42,500 nt of DNA from Prorocentrum cordatum (GCA_963575745.1 CAUYUJ010018465.1:1-42500), one strand, 5' to 3'. Counted from the stretch's first letter, positions 11,127 to 20,206 are shown. The notes: generated from the sequence alone by a model not told the origin. Translations and numbers: made by a program.

Positions 11127-11548
11127 CATGTGATCAAACCGAAGATGCCTTTCGCAAAGCTCTATTTGCATCACGACCCTGTGTTGGCACAGCGAAATTC
11201 GAAAAACCAACTCACAGTAGCATCGTGACTTCCCTCATGGAGCAGTGGCGCGCCCTGCCAATGGACGACGTAACGACACGAACCTGCCTAACACGGCAGC
11301 TGAAAAAAAAGGAGAGCCAGTCTATCAGAAGAGCCGTGCGGACAGGATCCATCCACAAACTATTATCACATTGCAAGGACCTCAAGCGGATCAGCGGCAT
11401 GAAGCAGCAAAAGCAAGCAAACCTCATCCCCAGCATGCTTAATGGCAACAAGGGCGAGCATCAGCATTGCAGACAATCAATTGCAGATGTGCTTTCAGAT
11501 TTTTGTGTTCGGTTGCACCGCGATTCAGAAAAAAACATAACATTCTAA
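10988..11548 (+). pseudogene. Linker between endonuclease and RT, broken
   Basis: A frameshift near 11090 moves the coding frame here. The sequence is rich in Lys, Arg and Gln and carries RQLKKKESQSIRRAVRTGSI, then KDLKRISGMKQQKQ and SIADVLSDFCVRL. This resembles the segment that joins the endonuclease to the RT in RTE-like elements, where IADV precedes the start of the RT. It stops at 11546-11548, after which the frame changes again. Function is not assigned beyond position in the polyprotein. Confidence 0.7.
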
Positions 11549-11567
11549 CGACGCTGGCTCGCGGACG

Positions 11568-12411
11568 TTGCGGCCGAACCCAGTTCCACAAGTTACTACT
11601 AAGGAGCTCAACGTGGCGACCAAACAGCTAGATACTAAGAAGGCCGCAGATACTAGGGGCAGCGTGGCTGAAGTGCTAAAGGAAAGCGGGAACAGTCTAC
11701 GACATTCTGATCTTCTTCAATTCCGTCATCACGCCATACCCACCAACGCCAGACACTTGGAATCATGTCTTACTTAAAGTTCTTCACAAGAGCGGCGTCC
11801 TGCGACTGCCGCATAATGACCGCCTCATAGCAGCGATTCCAATTTTGTAGTTGCTGTTCTCAAGGCTTTTGTACAACTGGCTAATCCCCACGCTCGACGC
11901 AGAGCTGGGCAACGACCAGGCAGGGTTCAGACCAGGACGAAGTACGGTGGATGATTTGTTCACAGTCTCGGTGATGCAGGAAACTGCCGAAGAATGGCAG
12001 ATTCCCTTGAGGATCGCCGCAGTATACTTAAATACCTCTTTTGGTAGCATAACTCATGATCGTATCTGGCGAGCGCTGACAAAGCAAGGCGTTCCGGAAT
12101 GCTACGTTTACCTACTTAGCACATTGTATCAATATCATACAGTTGTTGTGAAAACGAACAAAACCAGCAAACCATTCAGCGTGCAAAGGTGAGTAAAGCA
12201 AGGCGATCCACTTCTTCTCTGCTGTTCAACTGTGTCGCGGAGTCACGGAGTCACTGTGTCAATTGTGTCAATTGCTGTCAATTGTGACAGCAAAATGGAA
12301 TCAGCACAACATGGGATTGCGACCTCAGCATGACGACCACTACTGGTTCAACAATTTGAGGTTTGCCGGTGATTTGTTCTTCGTCGCATTTCTTCTTCAT
12401 ATATAAAGGAA
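11568..12411 (+). pseudogene. Reverse transcriptase domain, catalytically dead
   Basis: The frame moves at least twice. Motifs in order are TTKELNVATKQLDTKKAADT (about 11590), TPDTWNHVLLKVLHKSG (11745-11795), an in-frame TAG at 11848-11850, then LLFSRLLYNWLIPTLDAEL, NDQAGFRPGRSTVDDLFT and THDRIWRALTKQGVPECYVY. At 12190-12192 a TGA replaces the Gly expected in RGVKQGDP, and VKQGDPL follows it. The catalytic box reads NLRFAGDL at 12353-12376 (F-A-G-D at 12362-12373), where active enzymes have two adjacent Asp; the first is Gly here. A small triplication of TGTCAATTG (about 12257-12287) lies between the last two motifs. Confidence 0.88.
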
Positions 12412-13338
12412 CTATGTTTGCAGATCTCACCGCAGAACCAAGTGGCATCGGATTCGCTCTGCATCCTCACAAGACCAAGGTACTTCACAACGGTCATGGG
12501 CACTCTCGCGCACGACGGCCACTTCCACAAATACGAGCGACTGGAATGGTGATCGATATTCTGTCGCCTCTCAAGTATTGCAAATCTCTTGGGTGGAAGG
12601 TGGAGGTTTCGGACCCCCACGGTACCGAACCGGACAACAGGATTTTTACTGCTTGGAAAAAGTTTTTTATTCAAAAGCGAGTTGTTGGGTAAGGATTGCT
12701 TTCAGAATGACAGACTGCGCTTGTTTCCAGGTGTGTCTGACGCCACATGTCTTATACGGGTGCGAAGCTTGGACGCTGACGACAGACTTGGAAAACGGTT
12801 TATACAGAGCGCAACGACACATGCTGCGCGTGATATTTGGGGTTAAACGACGCTGGCAACAATGCCCAGACAGCCCCTGCGGACGTCAAAGTGGCGACGC
12901 CGGCGCATCCACCAACGACGCGGGCGACGATTCCAGCGAAGACGACACCGACAGCATCTGCGACACAGCCCACGTGATCGAAGAGGCAAATGCCGTTTTA
13001 GAACCGTTGGTAGATTGGATTTGACGTGCGACAACTGAGGTCTGAAAACGCGTACAACAACTGAGTATCGAGGGTTGGGGGAAATTTTACAACGAAAACG
13101 GAATTGCAATTGAAAAAAGGTCGTTTGTGGACCACTTGGCAAGTGGCAGAAAAAGGTCTTATGGAGGCCCAACAACGACCCAGAGGGATCACCTCAGAGA
13201 CGACCCGGGCGACAGAAAACCCGATGGACTGATGATTTGCGTAAAGTTGTTGCGCATTGCTGTGGGCATTCTGACCGGCATTGTGTCGCTACCGCACTGG
13301 CGTGGGGCGACTTTCATCGCGCATGCCTTCAGCAGTGA
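12412..13338 (+). pseudogene. RT thumb and C-terminal region, broken
   Basis: In one frame: FALHPHKTKVLHNGHG, then YCKSLGWKVEVSD, then TEPDNRIFTAWKKFFIQKR (to about 12690). After a shift: LTPHVLYGCEAWTLTTDLEN and AQRHMLRVIFGVKRRW (12735-12856). These match the stretch after the RT in RTE-like elements (GTELDNRI.AAWKKF; LYG.EAWTL; QR.MLR). An Asp/Ser-rich insertion-like stretch follows to 13021. The final box, RRPGRQKTRWTDDLRKVVAH at 13198-13257, continues to a TGA at 13336-13338, which I take as the original stop. Confidence 0.85.
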
Positions 13339-13763
13339 TGCTGCCGCCCGTCGGTGCCTTGTCGTCCCCATGCCTCCTCCCTCTCGCACGGAATCGTGGT
13401 GTAAATTCGTTGGTGCTGGCCGGTTGGGCGGCATCGTCGACACTTCCCCCTCTCTACCCGCTTGGCCTCTCGCTCTGTTTCCCCTCCTGGCAGATGAAGA
13501 GAATTATCCGTCATCCCGCATGTTGGGACACGGCATCGATAGCAAATGGGTGGGCACGCCGAAGCTTGCTGCATATTGTCCTTTGCACGTTCGGGCTCGG
13601 ACATGGCTAATATGCCTGGCGACCTGGCTGTTCACAGCCTCTCTTGAATATTTTTTACCTGTGAGTGCTGTTTTTCTGATTTTTTCCATGCAGGCGCCTC
13701 GGCGTCCCCTCGGCCGCGCTTTCATGGCGCCACATCCGCGGAACCGAGTCCGACTCCGAGTCC

Positions 13764-13765
<2 letters not shown>
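13339..13765 (+). other. Probable 3' non-coding region of the retrotransposon
   Basis: Lies between the last coding box and the GAT tract. It contains a 33-bp stretch with intron-like ends (13665-13697: GTGAGT, T-rich, CATGCAG). The GAT tract is entered through the quasi-repeat GAGTCCGACTCCGAGTCC. Confidence 0.45.
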
Positions 13766-13824
<59 letters not shown>

Positions 13825-13862
13825 GTGATGATGGTCATGCTGATGTTGTTGATGACGATGAC

Positions 13863-13932
<70 letters not shown>

Positions 13933-14043
13933 GTAGTGCTGAAGACGGTGATGGGGGCGATGCTGACGATGATGATGCGGATTATGATGCTGCTGCTGAT
14001 GATGATGATGATGATGAGGATGTTGATGTAGACGAAGACGATT

Positions 14044-14105
<62 letters not shown>

Positions 14106-14229
14106 GGTGGTGGTGGTGGTGGTGGTGATGATGATGATGATGATGATGATGATGCCGATGATAGTGACGATCAGGAGGAGGATGCAGCTGATGATGCTGA
14201 TGGTGATGTGGTGGTGGTTGTGGATGAGG
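13766..14229. repeat. GAT microsatellite with a GGT run
   Basis: (GAT)n at 13766-13935 and 14044-14090, a pure (GGT)n run at 14088-14127, then more GAT. It directly follows the retrotransposon. Confidence 0.93.
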
Positions 14230-14345
14230 ATGGGGAGGAGGAGGAGGAAGAGGAGGAGGAGGAGGATAGGACGAGGAAGAGGAGGAGGAGGAGGAGGAGG
14301 AGGAGGAGGAGGAGGAGGAGGAGGAGGAGGAGGAGGAGGAGGACG
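14230..14345. repeat. (GGA)n microsatellite
   Basis: Near-perfect GGA, with about 20 clean units at 14280-14342. Confidence 0.95.
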
Positions 14346-15300
14346 AGTGGCGGAGGAGGAGGAGCCGGATGGGGGAGGGAACAGGAGGGGTGAGTCCGCG
14401 CCATGATCATCAATCGAATCGCTATCAGAAAGCCTGTTCGTTTGCCTCTCTCACAAGCGTTGGGCCTGCGAGGAGTAAGCTCTGACAGGTTCTGCCGGCC
14501 ACAGAGAAATCGAACTACGGCTAGCTTCACCCTGGGCGGGGCTGTGAGCCCACTGTCAGAGCAGGGGCTGGTCCCTGGAGAAAGGGAAAGGAGGAAGGGA
14601 TGGACGGGGGCACGAAACCAAGGGTTGGGGGGGAAGGAGAGAAGGGAACGAGGGGGGTAGAGGAGAGGAATGATATGTGATCCTTTGTTGTTAATTGTTT
14701 TTCCGATCGGCGCGGGCCCTCGCAACCCCTTTCCCCCTTCCTCTGGCGTTCCATCTTGGCTGTTTTTGGCGCTGTTTCGAGCAGGTGGACTCCCTCCACC
14801 ATAGGACGCACTGTCGCAAACAGTTGACTAAGGAGAGGTCCAGAGCCAGACCCCCCCCTCCCCCCTTCCGCCCAATGCCGAAACGCCGAATAAAAAGCGC
14901 TCACCATGGGGAGCAAGAGAGGAGCGCGGGGAATCGGAAAGAGCGGTGATGTCCTGCATCCTTGGGGGCGAGTGCGCTTGTCGCGGACACAAAGGGGCAG
15001 CGCGGGCGTATATGCCTGAGCTGGCTCGAAGAATGTCCAGTGACGCTCGCAGGACATGTCGAGCTTGCAGCGGGCCTCGTGCTCAGCGGTGTGCGTTGTG
15101 GCCGCGCTGTGTTGAGACCTTGCGGTCTTGTACGTGGCCCCGCCAATGCGAACTGTCCTTGAAGAGGGCTGCCAGCAGCCAGGCCGCCCGCGCCAGCCTC
15201 TCGGTGGGCAAAGCGCGCACGGCAGGAGGCCGTTCGGCACTGGGAGTTGCACGACGCAGGCCTCGGCGCAGAATCGTGCGGAACGGGCCTGGGCCCATGA
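14346..15300. other. GC-rich stretch, no recognised gene
   Basis: Open frames exist on both strands. A minus-strand frame covers 14527-15327 (266 codons) and plus-strand frames cover 14946-15323. None shows a family motif, and each overlaps an equally open frame on the other strand. I cannot choose a coding strand. Confidence 0.45.
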
Positions 15301-15305
15301 TTCGC

Positions 15306-15492
15306 AGAAGAAAAATGCCATAAACATAGACTGGCGCTCCGCGCGGATTTCTTGGATCGGCGCCTGGCCCCCCCGGCGGCGCCTCTGGCGCCGCCCCTGG
15401 CGCGCTCCGCGCGCCGGGGAGTGGGGTCCAGCGCAGATCCGTGAAATCCGCGCGGAGCGCCAAAAGTTTAGAGTTTATGGCGTCTTTCTTCT
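15306..15492. repeat. Long inverted repeat, about 58-bp arms
   Basis: Left arm 15306-15363 and right arm 15431-15492 pair through AGAAGAAA, GCCATAAAC and a GGCGCTCCGCGCGGATTTC core that matches exactly. The 67-bp loop is itself GC-rich with self-complementary GGCGC/GCGCC. No target duplication is clear, because the arms extend into a CTT-rich flank. Likely a foldback element. Confidence 0.75.
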
Positions 15493-15536
15493 TCTACTTC
15501 TTCTTCTTCTTCCTCTTCTTCTTCTTCTTCTTCTCA
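15482..15536. repeat. (CTT)n microsatellite
   Basis: Short imperfect CTT run adjoining the inverted repeat. Confidence 0.85.
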
Positions 15537-15799
15537 TGACGAGCCCGAGGTCCACGCTGCTGCCACCCGCGCAGACGAGCCCATCGGCCGGCATGCCGCG
15601 GCACAGTGAGAGCACACGCGCCCCGCGCGCCGCCCCTCCGAGCAGTCGTGCGGGACAAGAGAGCGAACAGACACAGCTGTCACAGCCTCCAGTGCAGCTA
15701 CCGGGGGGTCGTTGGGCCGTCGCACCTCTTTCCCGAGCCCCCCTCGTCCCTGTCTCGTCCCTGCCCTTCTGTTTCTTCTCCCTCCGTCTCGCCTCCCTT

Positions 15800-15935
15800 T
15801 CCTCCTCCTCTTCCTGGTTCTCCTCCTCCTCCTCCTCCTCCACCACCTCCTCCTCCTCCTCCTCCACTACCTCCTCCTCCACCACCTCTTCCTCCTCCTC
15901 CTCCTCCTCCTCCTCCTCCTCCTCTCTCCTTCTCT
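15800..15935. repeat. (CCT)n microsatellite
   Basis: Imperfect CCT/TCC with a few CCA units. Poly-Ser, poly-Pro and poly-Leu frames are artefacts. Confidence 0.93.
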
Positions 15936-16585
15936 GCTGGGGGTTAGGAGGCTGTCTGACTGCACTGTCAGCGCAGCTTATCAGCTCAATCCAACCCGGC
16001 CGATGTCAGTCCAGCTTGGTGCATGTCCGCCCAACCTCGGTCCAACAGAGTCCATTTGCACTCAGCGTAGCTCATTCTGCTCCAGCCCAATCCAGTATCA
16101 CCCCCTTATTTGCAGTTCAGCCCAGGGTAGTCCAACCCAACCTGAGTTGTCCGAAGTGTGCAAGTCTGTGCGAGAAAGTTCGTCGAACTGTTGTCGACCG
16201 ACGGGTCTGTCGTGGCTGTGGGATTCCCGCGTTCTCTGGATATCGCTGCGGAGGGCCATGCGGAGTCTTGCTGCTGGACAGCGTGTTGCCAATGTTTTGT
16301 GTATTGCTGAGTGCACGAATGCACGTGCGCATGTCAGCATGCACAGCTTTGCGCGGCATGCATGCGCGCGTGGCCAGGGCGGGATGGAGCCCCTTCTTGG
16401 GCCACGCCCGCCATTTTCCCATATGGGGGCGGGGCGCCGCCAGGTCATGAGCGATTCGGTGGTCAAGAACGTCATCCTCCCCTCCCACGTCCCCATCAGT
16501 GGGGCAAGGGGGTGGGGTGTGCGAGAGGATGGGGGGGGCGACGGGGGCCAGGGGGCCAGAGGCGATGGGGCCAAGAGGCAAGGGG
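15936..16585. other. Mostly unique DNA; short Cys-rich frame
   Basis: 15975-16145 repeats TCCAACC/GTCCAG-like words loosely. At about 16145-16262 the plus strand reads SCPKCASLCEKV, then VCRGCG, then YRCGGPCG, a spacing that could bind zinc. Only about 40 residues are involved and no family is recognised, so chance is likely. Confidence 0.35.
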
Positions 16586-16590
16586 GAGTT

Positions 16591-16740
16591 CAGGAGGGGA
16601 AAAAACACACAGACACAATTTATCGTCGATTCCCCAGAAAATATTGCAAAATATGGGAAGTGGTGGGGAAGACAGAAACCCAGAAAATATAGGAGAATAT
16701 GGGGAATCTTTTTATTTGTGTGTATTTATTTGTGTGTCCT
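16591..16740 (+). mobile_element. Dispersed family B, copy 1
   Basis: About 150 bp starting AGGAGGGGAAAAAACACACA and ending TTATTTGTGTGTCC. It is AT-rich inside GC-rich DNA. The ends are imperfect inverted repeats: GATTCCCCAGA near 16627 pairs with the sequence around 16693-16703. Copies 2-4 are at 19359-19529, 22077-22243 and 27394-27553. Probably a non-autonomous element. The superfamily is unknown. Confidence 0.72.
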
Positions 16741-17051
16741 GGGGGCGCCTGGGACACGGGGCGCAGGCCCCAAAGGCCACACCGAACTCTGGCGCCCTGC
16801 TTCCTTACTCTTCCTCCGCCTCCGGGCCCGGGAGGCACTGGGGAAGGGGTCGGGATCTCTGGGGCCACGGACTGACGAAAATCACGTCGTCGGGTGCTTG
16901 GGAGCCCAGACATCCGACGTCTTGTTTTCTTTCGCAACGTGGTTCCTCAAGGGTCGTGACCTCTTCCCAGGGATTGGCTCTTGATCCCTGATCCGTTTTC
17001 TGGTAAAACCTTCCGTTGTGTGTTTCGTCGCAACGGGAGGATGTTTGTCCA

Positions 17052-17224
17052 GGCCGTCCAAACGAGGTGCGAGCAGATGGAGTCGGAGGATCACGCCGCA
17101 TCGCCGATGCGGCTGGATTCGCAGTCCAGCTGTCTCCATCCCGATGCCGCCGATGCATCGCCTATCCGTCGGCGATGCAGCGTGATCCTCCGACTCCACC
17201 TGCTCGGACCCCAGTTGGGCGGCC
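17052..17224. mobile_element. Inverted-repeat element, about 60-bp arms
   Basis: Arms 17052-17112 and 17166-17224 pair. The outer 25 bp match at about 19 positions (GGCCGYCCAA start). The inner part contains GAGTCGGAGGATCAC and CATCGCCGATGC. TCCA flanks both ends, a possible 4-bp duplication. The inner arm sequence recurs as a perfect-centred palindrome at 19291-19338. Confidence 0.65.
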
Positions 17225-17405
17225 TCCAGGCCGGGACGCCTCCCCGTGCATGTGCCTCCGACTCTGGCTCCGACTCCGGAGCCGTCCCTCCGACTCCGGA
17301 TCCCGCCTCCTCTTGCTCGGGCTCCCATTTCCGCCTTCGGCCGTGCCCGCGTCCGTTTGCACAAGTCTGTGAGCTATTCGTACTCATGTCGTCGTCCACC
17401 CGTCA

Positions 17406-17810
17406 ATGGACTACGTCCTCCGAGACGCCTCGTGGGTCCCCGGAGGCCTCGGCCCACAGAGGGGCCCCCAGTGGGCCAACAAGAGCCGTCCACAGTCTTC
17501 TCGATGCGCGATCCGCCCTCTACCTCCTCGATCCTCGAGCCAACAACCTCGGTCCCCGACCCTGGACCCCCCCCCCGCCCTGTCCACCTCGGCCCGCGAT
17601 CTGAAAACCTCGATCCTCGATCCCCCCTCCCCGCTGGGTGGCGGGCCAGCCGAGCGCTCGGGCTCCTTCTCGGACCGCTTCCTCGCCGCGACGGCGCCGC
17701 TGGCGGCTATCGCCGAGGACCAGGAGGCGGGCTGGGGCTTTCCTTCGCCAGCGGCTCTGGTGGCTGCCGCCGCGGCCCCCGCCGCCGCTGTTCCAGGCCG
17801 CCGCAATTGA
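17406..17810 (+). CDS. ATG-to-stop open frame, 134 codons, unknown
   Basis: Starts at ATG 17406 and ends at a TGA. The first half is Pro/Ser/Arg-rich with no structure. The second half looks more like a real protein end: PAERSGSFSDRFLAATAPLA, then IAEDQEAGWGFPSPAALVAA. No domain is recognised. The minus strand is also open over the same interval, so this is weak evidence. Its upstream flank is the inverted-repeat element at 17052-17224 and its downstream flank is the foldback at 17951. Confidence 0.2.
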   Translation: MDYVLRDASWVPGGLGPQRGPQWANKSRPQSSRCAIRPLPPRSSSQQPRSPTLDPPPALSTSARDLKTSILDPPSPLGGGPAERSGSFSDRFLAATAPLAAIAEDQEAGWGFPSPAALVAAAAAPAAAVPGRRN

Positions 17811-17950
17811 ACCAAAGTGTTCGAGGCGGGGATTTACACATAACCCCCGCCCAGAGCATCGATTTTCGAGGACCTCCGCAGGCGGTGGACATGGATGTAT
17901 TTTGATCCCCAGGGGCCCAACTATATGAAAGAACGTGTTCTGCCGCTGCT

Positions 17951-19141
17951 GGCAGAAAACCAGGGGGGTCACCGGGGGTTTCACGCCCGTCCCCCCGCCT
18001 TCGAAAACCGGCGGGGGGGTCATTGGGGGTTCCAAACCAGCCCCCCCCCTCCCGCGGTCCGTCATGAAAAGGGGGGGGGCGGTTCACTCCTGGTTCGAAA
18101 TCCCCACCCCCTCCTCACCGCTGGCAAACGACTCCCCCCTCCTCCTCCACTCCGGATGGGGACAGTTGGGACGGTGGTGGGGATGGTGGTGGGGAGTGGG
18201 GACGGTGGGACAGTGGTGGGGACAGTGGGGACAGTGGGGAGAGTGGGATCGTGGTGGGGACAGTGGTGGGGACAGTGGTGGGGACGGGGCAGTGCGACAG
18301 TGGTGGGGGCACTGGTGGGGACAGTGGGGATAGTGGTGGGAACCGTGGGGACATTGGGACCGTGGTGGGAACAGTGGGGACAGTGGGGACAGTGGGACCG
18401 TGGTGGGGAGGGTGGTGGTGGGGACAGTGTCGAGGGGACAGTGGGATAGTGGTGGGGACAGTGGGGACATCGGGACAGTGGTGGGGACGGTGGTGGTGGG
18501 GACAGTAGTGAGTGCGGTGGTGAGGACGGTTGTGGGACAATGGGACAGTGGTACAGTGGGGACAGTGGTGGAACAATGGGGACAGTGGTTGGAACAGTGG
18601 GGACAGTAAAACAGCACCGTGGGACAGCGGTGGGGACATTGGGGACAGTGAGACAGTGGTGGGGACAGTAGGGACAGTGGGACAGTGGTGGGGATAGTGG
18701 GGACGGTGGGGGGAGTGGGACCGAGGTGGGGACAACGGTGGGGACAGTGGGAACACTGCGACAGTGGTGGGTGCACTGCTGGGGACAGTGGGGACAGTGG
18801 TGGGAACAGTGGGGACAGTGGGACCGTGGTGGGGACAGTGGGGACATCGGGACAGTGGTGGGGATGGTGGTGGTGGGGACAGTGGTGAGGGCGGTGGTGA
18901 GGACGGTGGTGGGGACCAGGAAGTCGTTTGCCGGCGGCGAGTGGGGGGTGTTCGAACCGGTAGTGATTCCCCCCTCGGTTTTGCGGTGAGGGAGGGAGGG
19001 TTGGAACCAGTAGTGACCACCCCCTGATTGTCCGGAGGGAAGGGGGGTGGGGGCGTGGGGGGGTGGTTCTTGCTGGGGGAGGGGGGGGGTTCGAGTAGGG
19101 GGGGACATTTTCGGAGGGGGGTGACCCCCAGGTTCTGGAGG
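17951..19141. mobile_element. Foldback structure with a minisatellite core, about 1.2 kb
   Basis: The left arm (17951-18133) and right arm (about 18916-19141) are imperfect reverse complements. For example, GGCAAACGACT at 18123-18133 pairs with 18923-18933, and CAGAAAACCAGGGGGGTCAC near 17954 pairs with the sequence at 19120-19137. Each arm has three related sub-blocks of about 55-60 bp, each with a GGTTCGAA-like core. Between the arms lies the GGGGACAGTGG minisatellite. Foldback transposons with long arms built of sub-repeats are known in other eukaryotes; calling this one mobile is inference. Confidence 0.6.
18160..18915 (+). repeat. G-rich minisatellite (GGGGACAGT / GGGACAGTGGT)
   Basis: Units of 9-12 bp alternate irregularly. 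A higher-order duplication is visible: the block at 18466-18540 recurs at 18843-18917, offset 377 bp, with few differences. The G-runs lie almost entirely on the plus strand. Confidence 0.92.
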
Positions 19142-19196
19142 AAGAGGGGAGGGAATTTCCCGCAGCAGTGTGGCGGTGGATCACGCTCTCTCAAAT

Positions 19197-19260
19197 AGAT
19201 CCATACCCACCGCCCGCTGGGTCCCCAGGACGTCGGGTTCCCAGGCGGTGGGTACGGATA
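19197..19260. repeat. Hairpin, about 17-bp arms
   Basis: GATCCATACCCACCGCC at 19199-19215 pairs with GGCGGTGGGTACGGAT at 19244-19259. GGTCCCCAGG and TTCCCAGG lie in the loop. Confidence 0.6.
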
Positions 19261-19290
19261 AATCCACGCCCTGCAGAGTAGACGGCGTCG

Positions 19291-19338
19291 GAGGATCGCG
19301 CCGCGTCGCCGATGCATCGGCAATGCGGTGCGGTCCTC
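19291..19338. repeat. Loopless palindrome, 24-bp arms
   Basis: The arms 19291-19314 and 19315-19338 meet at GATGCATC and pair with four mismatches. The sequence is shared with the arm of the element at 17052-17224 (GTCGGAGGATCRCGCCGC, TCGCCGATGC). Confidence 0.75.
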
Positions 19339-19358
19339 TGGTCCTCAGCCTCCTCTGC

Positions 19359-19529
19359 TCAGGAGGGGAAAAAACACACAGACACAATTAATCGTCGACT
19401 CCTAGGAAAATGGGAAAATATTGGAAAATATGGGAATTGGGCGGGAAGACAGACACCCAGAACATATGGGAAAATATTGGGAATCATTTTATTTGTGTGT
19501 ATTTATTTGTGTGTCCTTGGGCCCCTTGA
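19359..19529 (+). mobile_element. Dispersed family B, copy 2, possible 5-bp target duplication
   Basis: Starts TCAGGAGGGGAAAAAACACA and ends GGGCCCCTTGA. TCTGC flanks it on both sides (19354-19358 and 19530-19534). Its first and last bases form inverted repeats (TCAGGAGGGG against the complement of CCCCTTGA). The other copies show no clear duplication, so the exact ends are uncertain. Confidence 0.72.
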
Positions 19530-19721
19530 TCTGCGCTTTGCAGCAGGCGTGGGGTTCCCCTTCCCGCCAGGGGTCCCTCGTGAGCCTCGCTGCGTCCGTG
19601 CAGCGTGCCGAGTGTTGGGGCGCGTTTGGCGCGCGGTGGTCCTCTGCGACGCGGGATTCGATTTGGTGCTGTCTGGGGGGGGGTTGGCGCCTCGCGCTCC
19701 CCCCAGCGAATTTGGCGTTCT

Positions 19722-19906
19722 GATATTCTCGGGGGTGGACAGAACCCCCAACAGTGACACGTCGATTAGTGAATGGGCCGTTTTCGGTTCTCGAGAGGGC
19801 GCCGTGGCCGTTATTTTCCATGCTTGCGCCCGCCAGGTTTGGGCCTCAGGTCGTTTTCACTAAACCACGTTTTACTAAAGGGGGGTCTGTCCATCCCCGA
19901 TATTCC
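19722..19906. mobile_element. MITE-like inverted-repeat element, about 185 bp
   Basis: The left end, GATATTCTCGGGGGTGGACA from 19722, pairs with the right end GGGGGTCTGTCCATCCCCGATATTC (split here as GGGGGTCTGTCC plus ATCCCCGATATTC) ending near 19905. Pairing continues inward (ATTAGTGAA with TTCACTAAA). No target duplication is identified. Confidence 0.62.
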
Positions 19907-19971
19907 TTCTCATCCTTTCATGCGTCTCGTCCTCCCAGCTGGTGCTGCTGCAGCTCTTCTGCTTCTCTTTA

Positions 19972-20066
19972 CCGTGAGGGCTTCGCCCCTGCCGCTGGCC
20001 CTGTCTATCATAACGGGATACTTGCGAGCTATATCAGGATGTCTTGGCGCCGTCTTGAAGAAAGTC
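19972..20066 (+). repeat. Dispersed family C, copy 1
   Basis: Reads GTGAGGGCTTCGCCCCTGCC, then CTATCATAACGGGATA, then ATATCAGGATGTCTTGGCGC. Similar blocks occur at 28163-28280 and 33143-33240. They could be parts of a longer repeat. No ends are defined. Confidence 0.6.
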
Positions 20067-20075
20067 TTCTGTTGA

Positions 20076-20195
20076 CGTCGAAGGCGATGCTGATGCTGCT
20101 GATGCTCCCGCCGATGATGATGGTGATGGAGATCTTGCTCATGATGCTGCTGCGGGCACTGGAGATGCTGATGATGATTTCGATGGTGATCTAGT
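20076..20195. repeat. Short GAT/GCT tract
   Basis: Degenerate GATGCT/GATGGT repeats between family C and the 43-bp array. Confidence 0.8.
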
Positions 20196-20206
20196 GCGTG
20201 GCTTTT

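Larger units (their letters stand above)
9985..13765 (+). mobile_element. Decayed non-LTR retrotransposon (EEP endonuclease + RT, RTE-like)
   Basis: The remnant occupies the space between a GAT tract ending near 9984 and another starting at 13766. In order on the plus strand I see an EEP-type endonuclease (about 10150-10925), a linker (10930-11550), a reverse transcriptase (about 11570-12400), a thumb/connection region (12410-12850) and a C-terminal basic box (13190-13338). The total of about 3.2 kb of former coding sequence fits a single-frame RTE-type element. Assignment to RTE rests on motif style and domain order, which is inference. The copy is dead: several frameshifts, stop codons and lost catalytic residues. 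Its 3' end runs through about 430 bp of non-coding DNA into (GAT)n; RTE elements are known to end in short tandem repeats. Confidence 0.85.

Noticed and set aside
18085-18105. tRNA T-arm (GGTTCGAAATCC)
   Set aside because: GGTTCGAA is part of the arm sub-repeat of the foldback. No acceptor stem or anticodon arm fits.
18062-19323. 350-400-codon Pro/Thr/His/Ser frames on the minus strand
   Set aside because: Translation of the complement of the GGGGACAGTGG minisatellite. All three minus frames are open at once.
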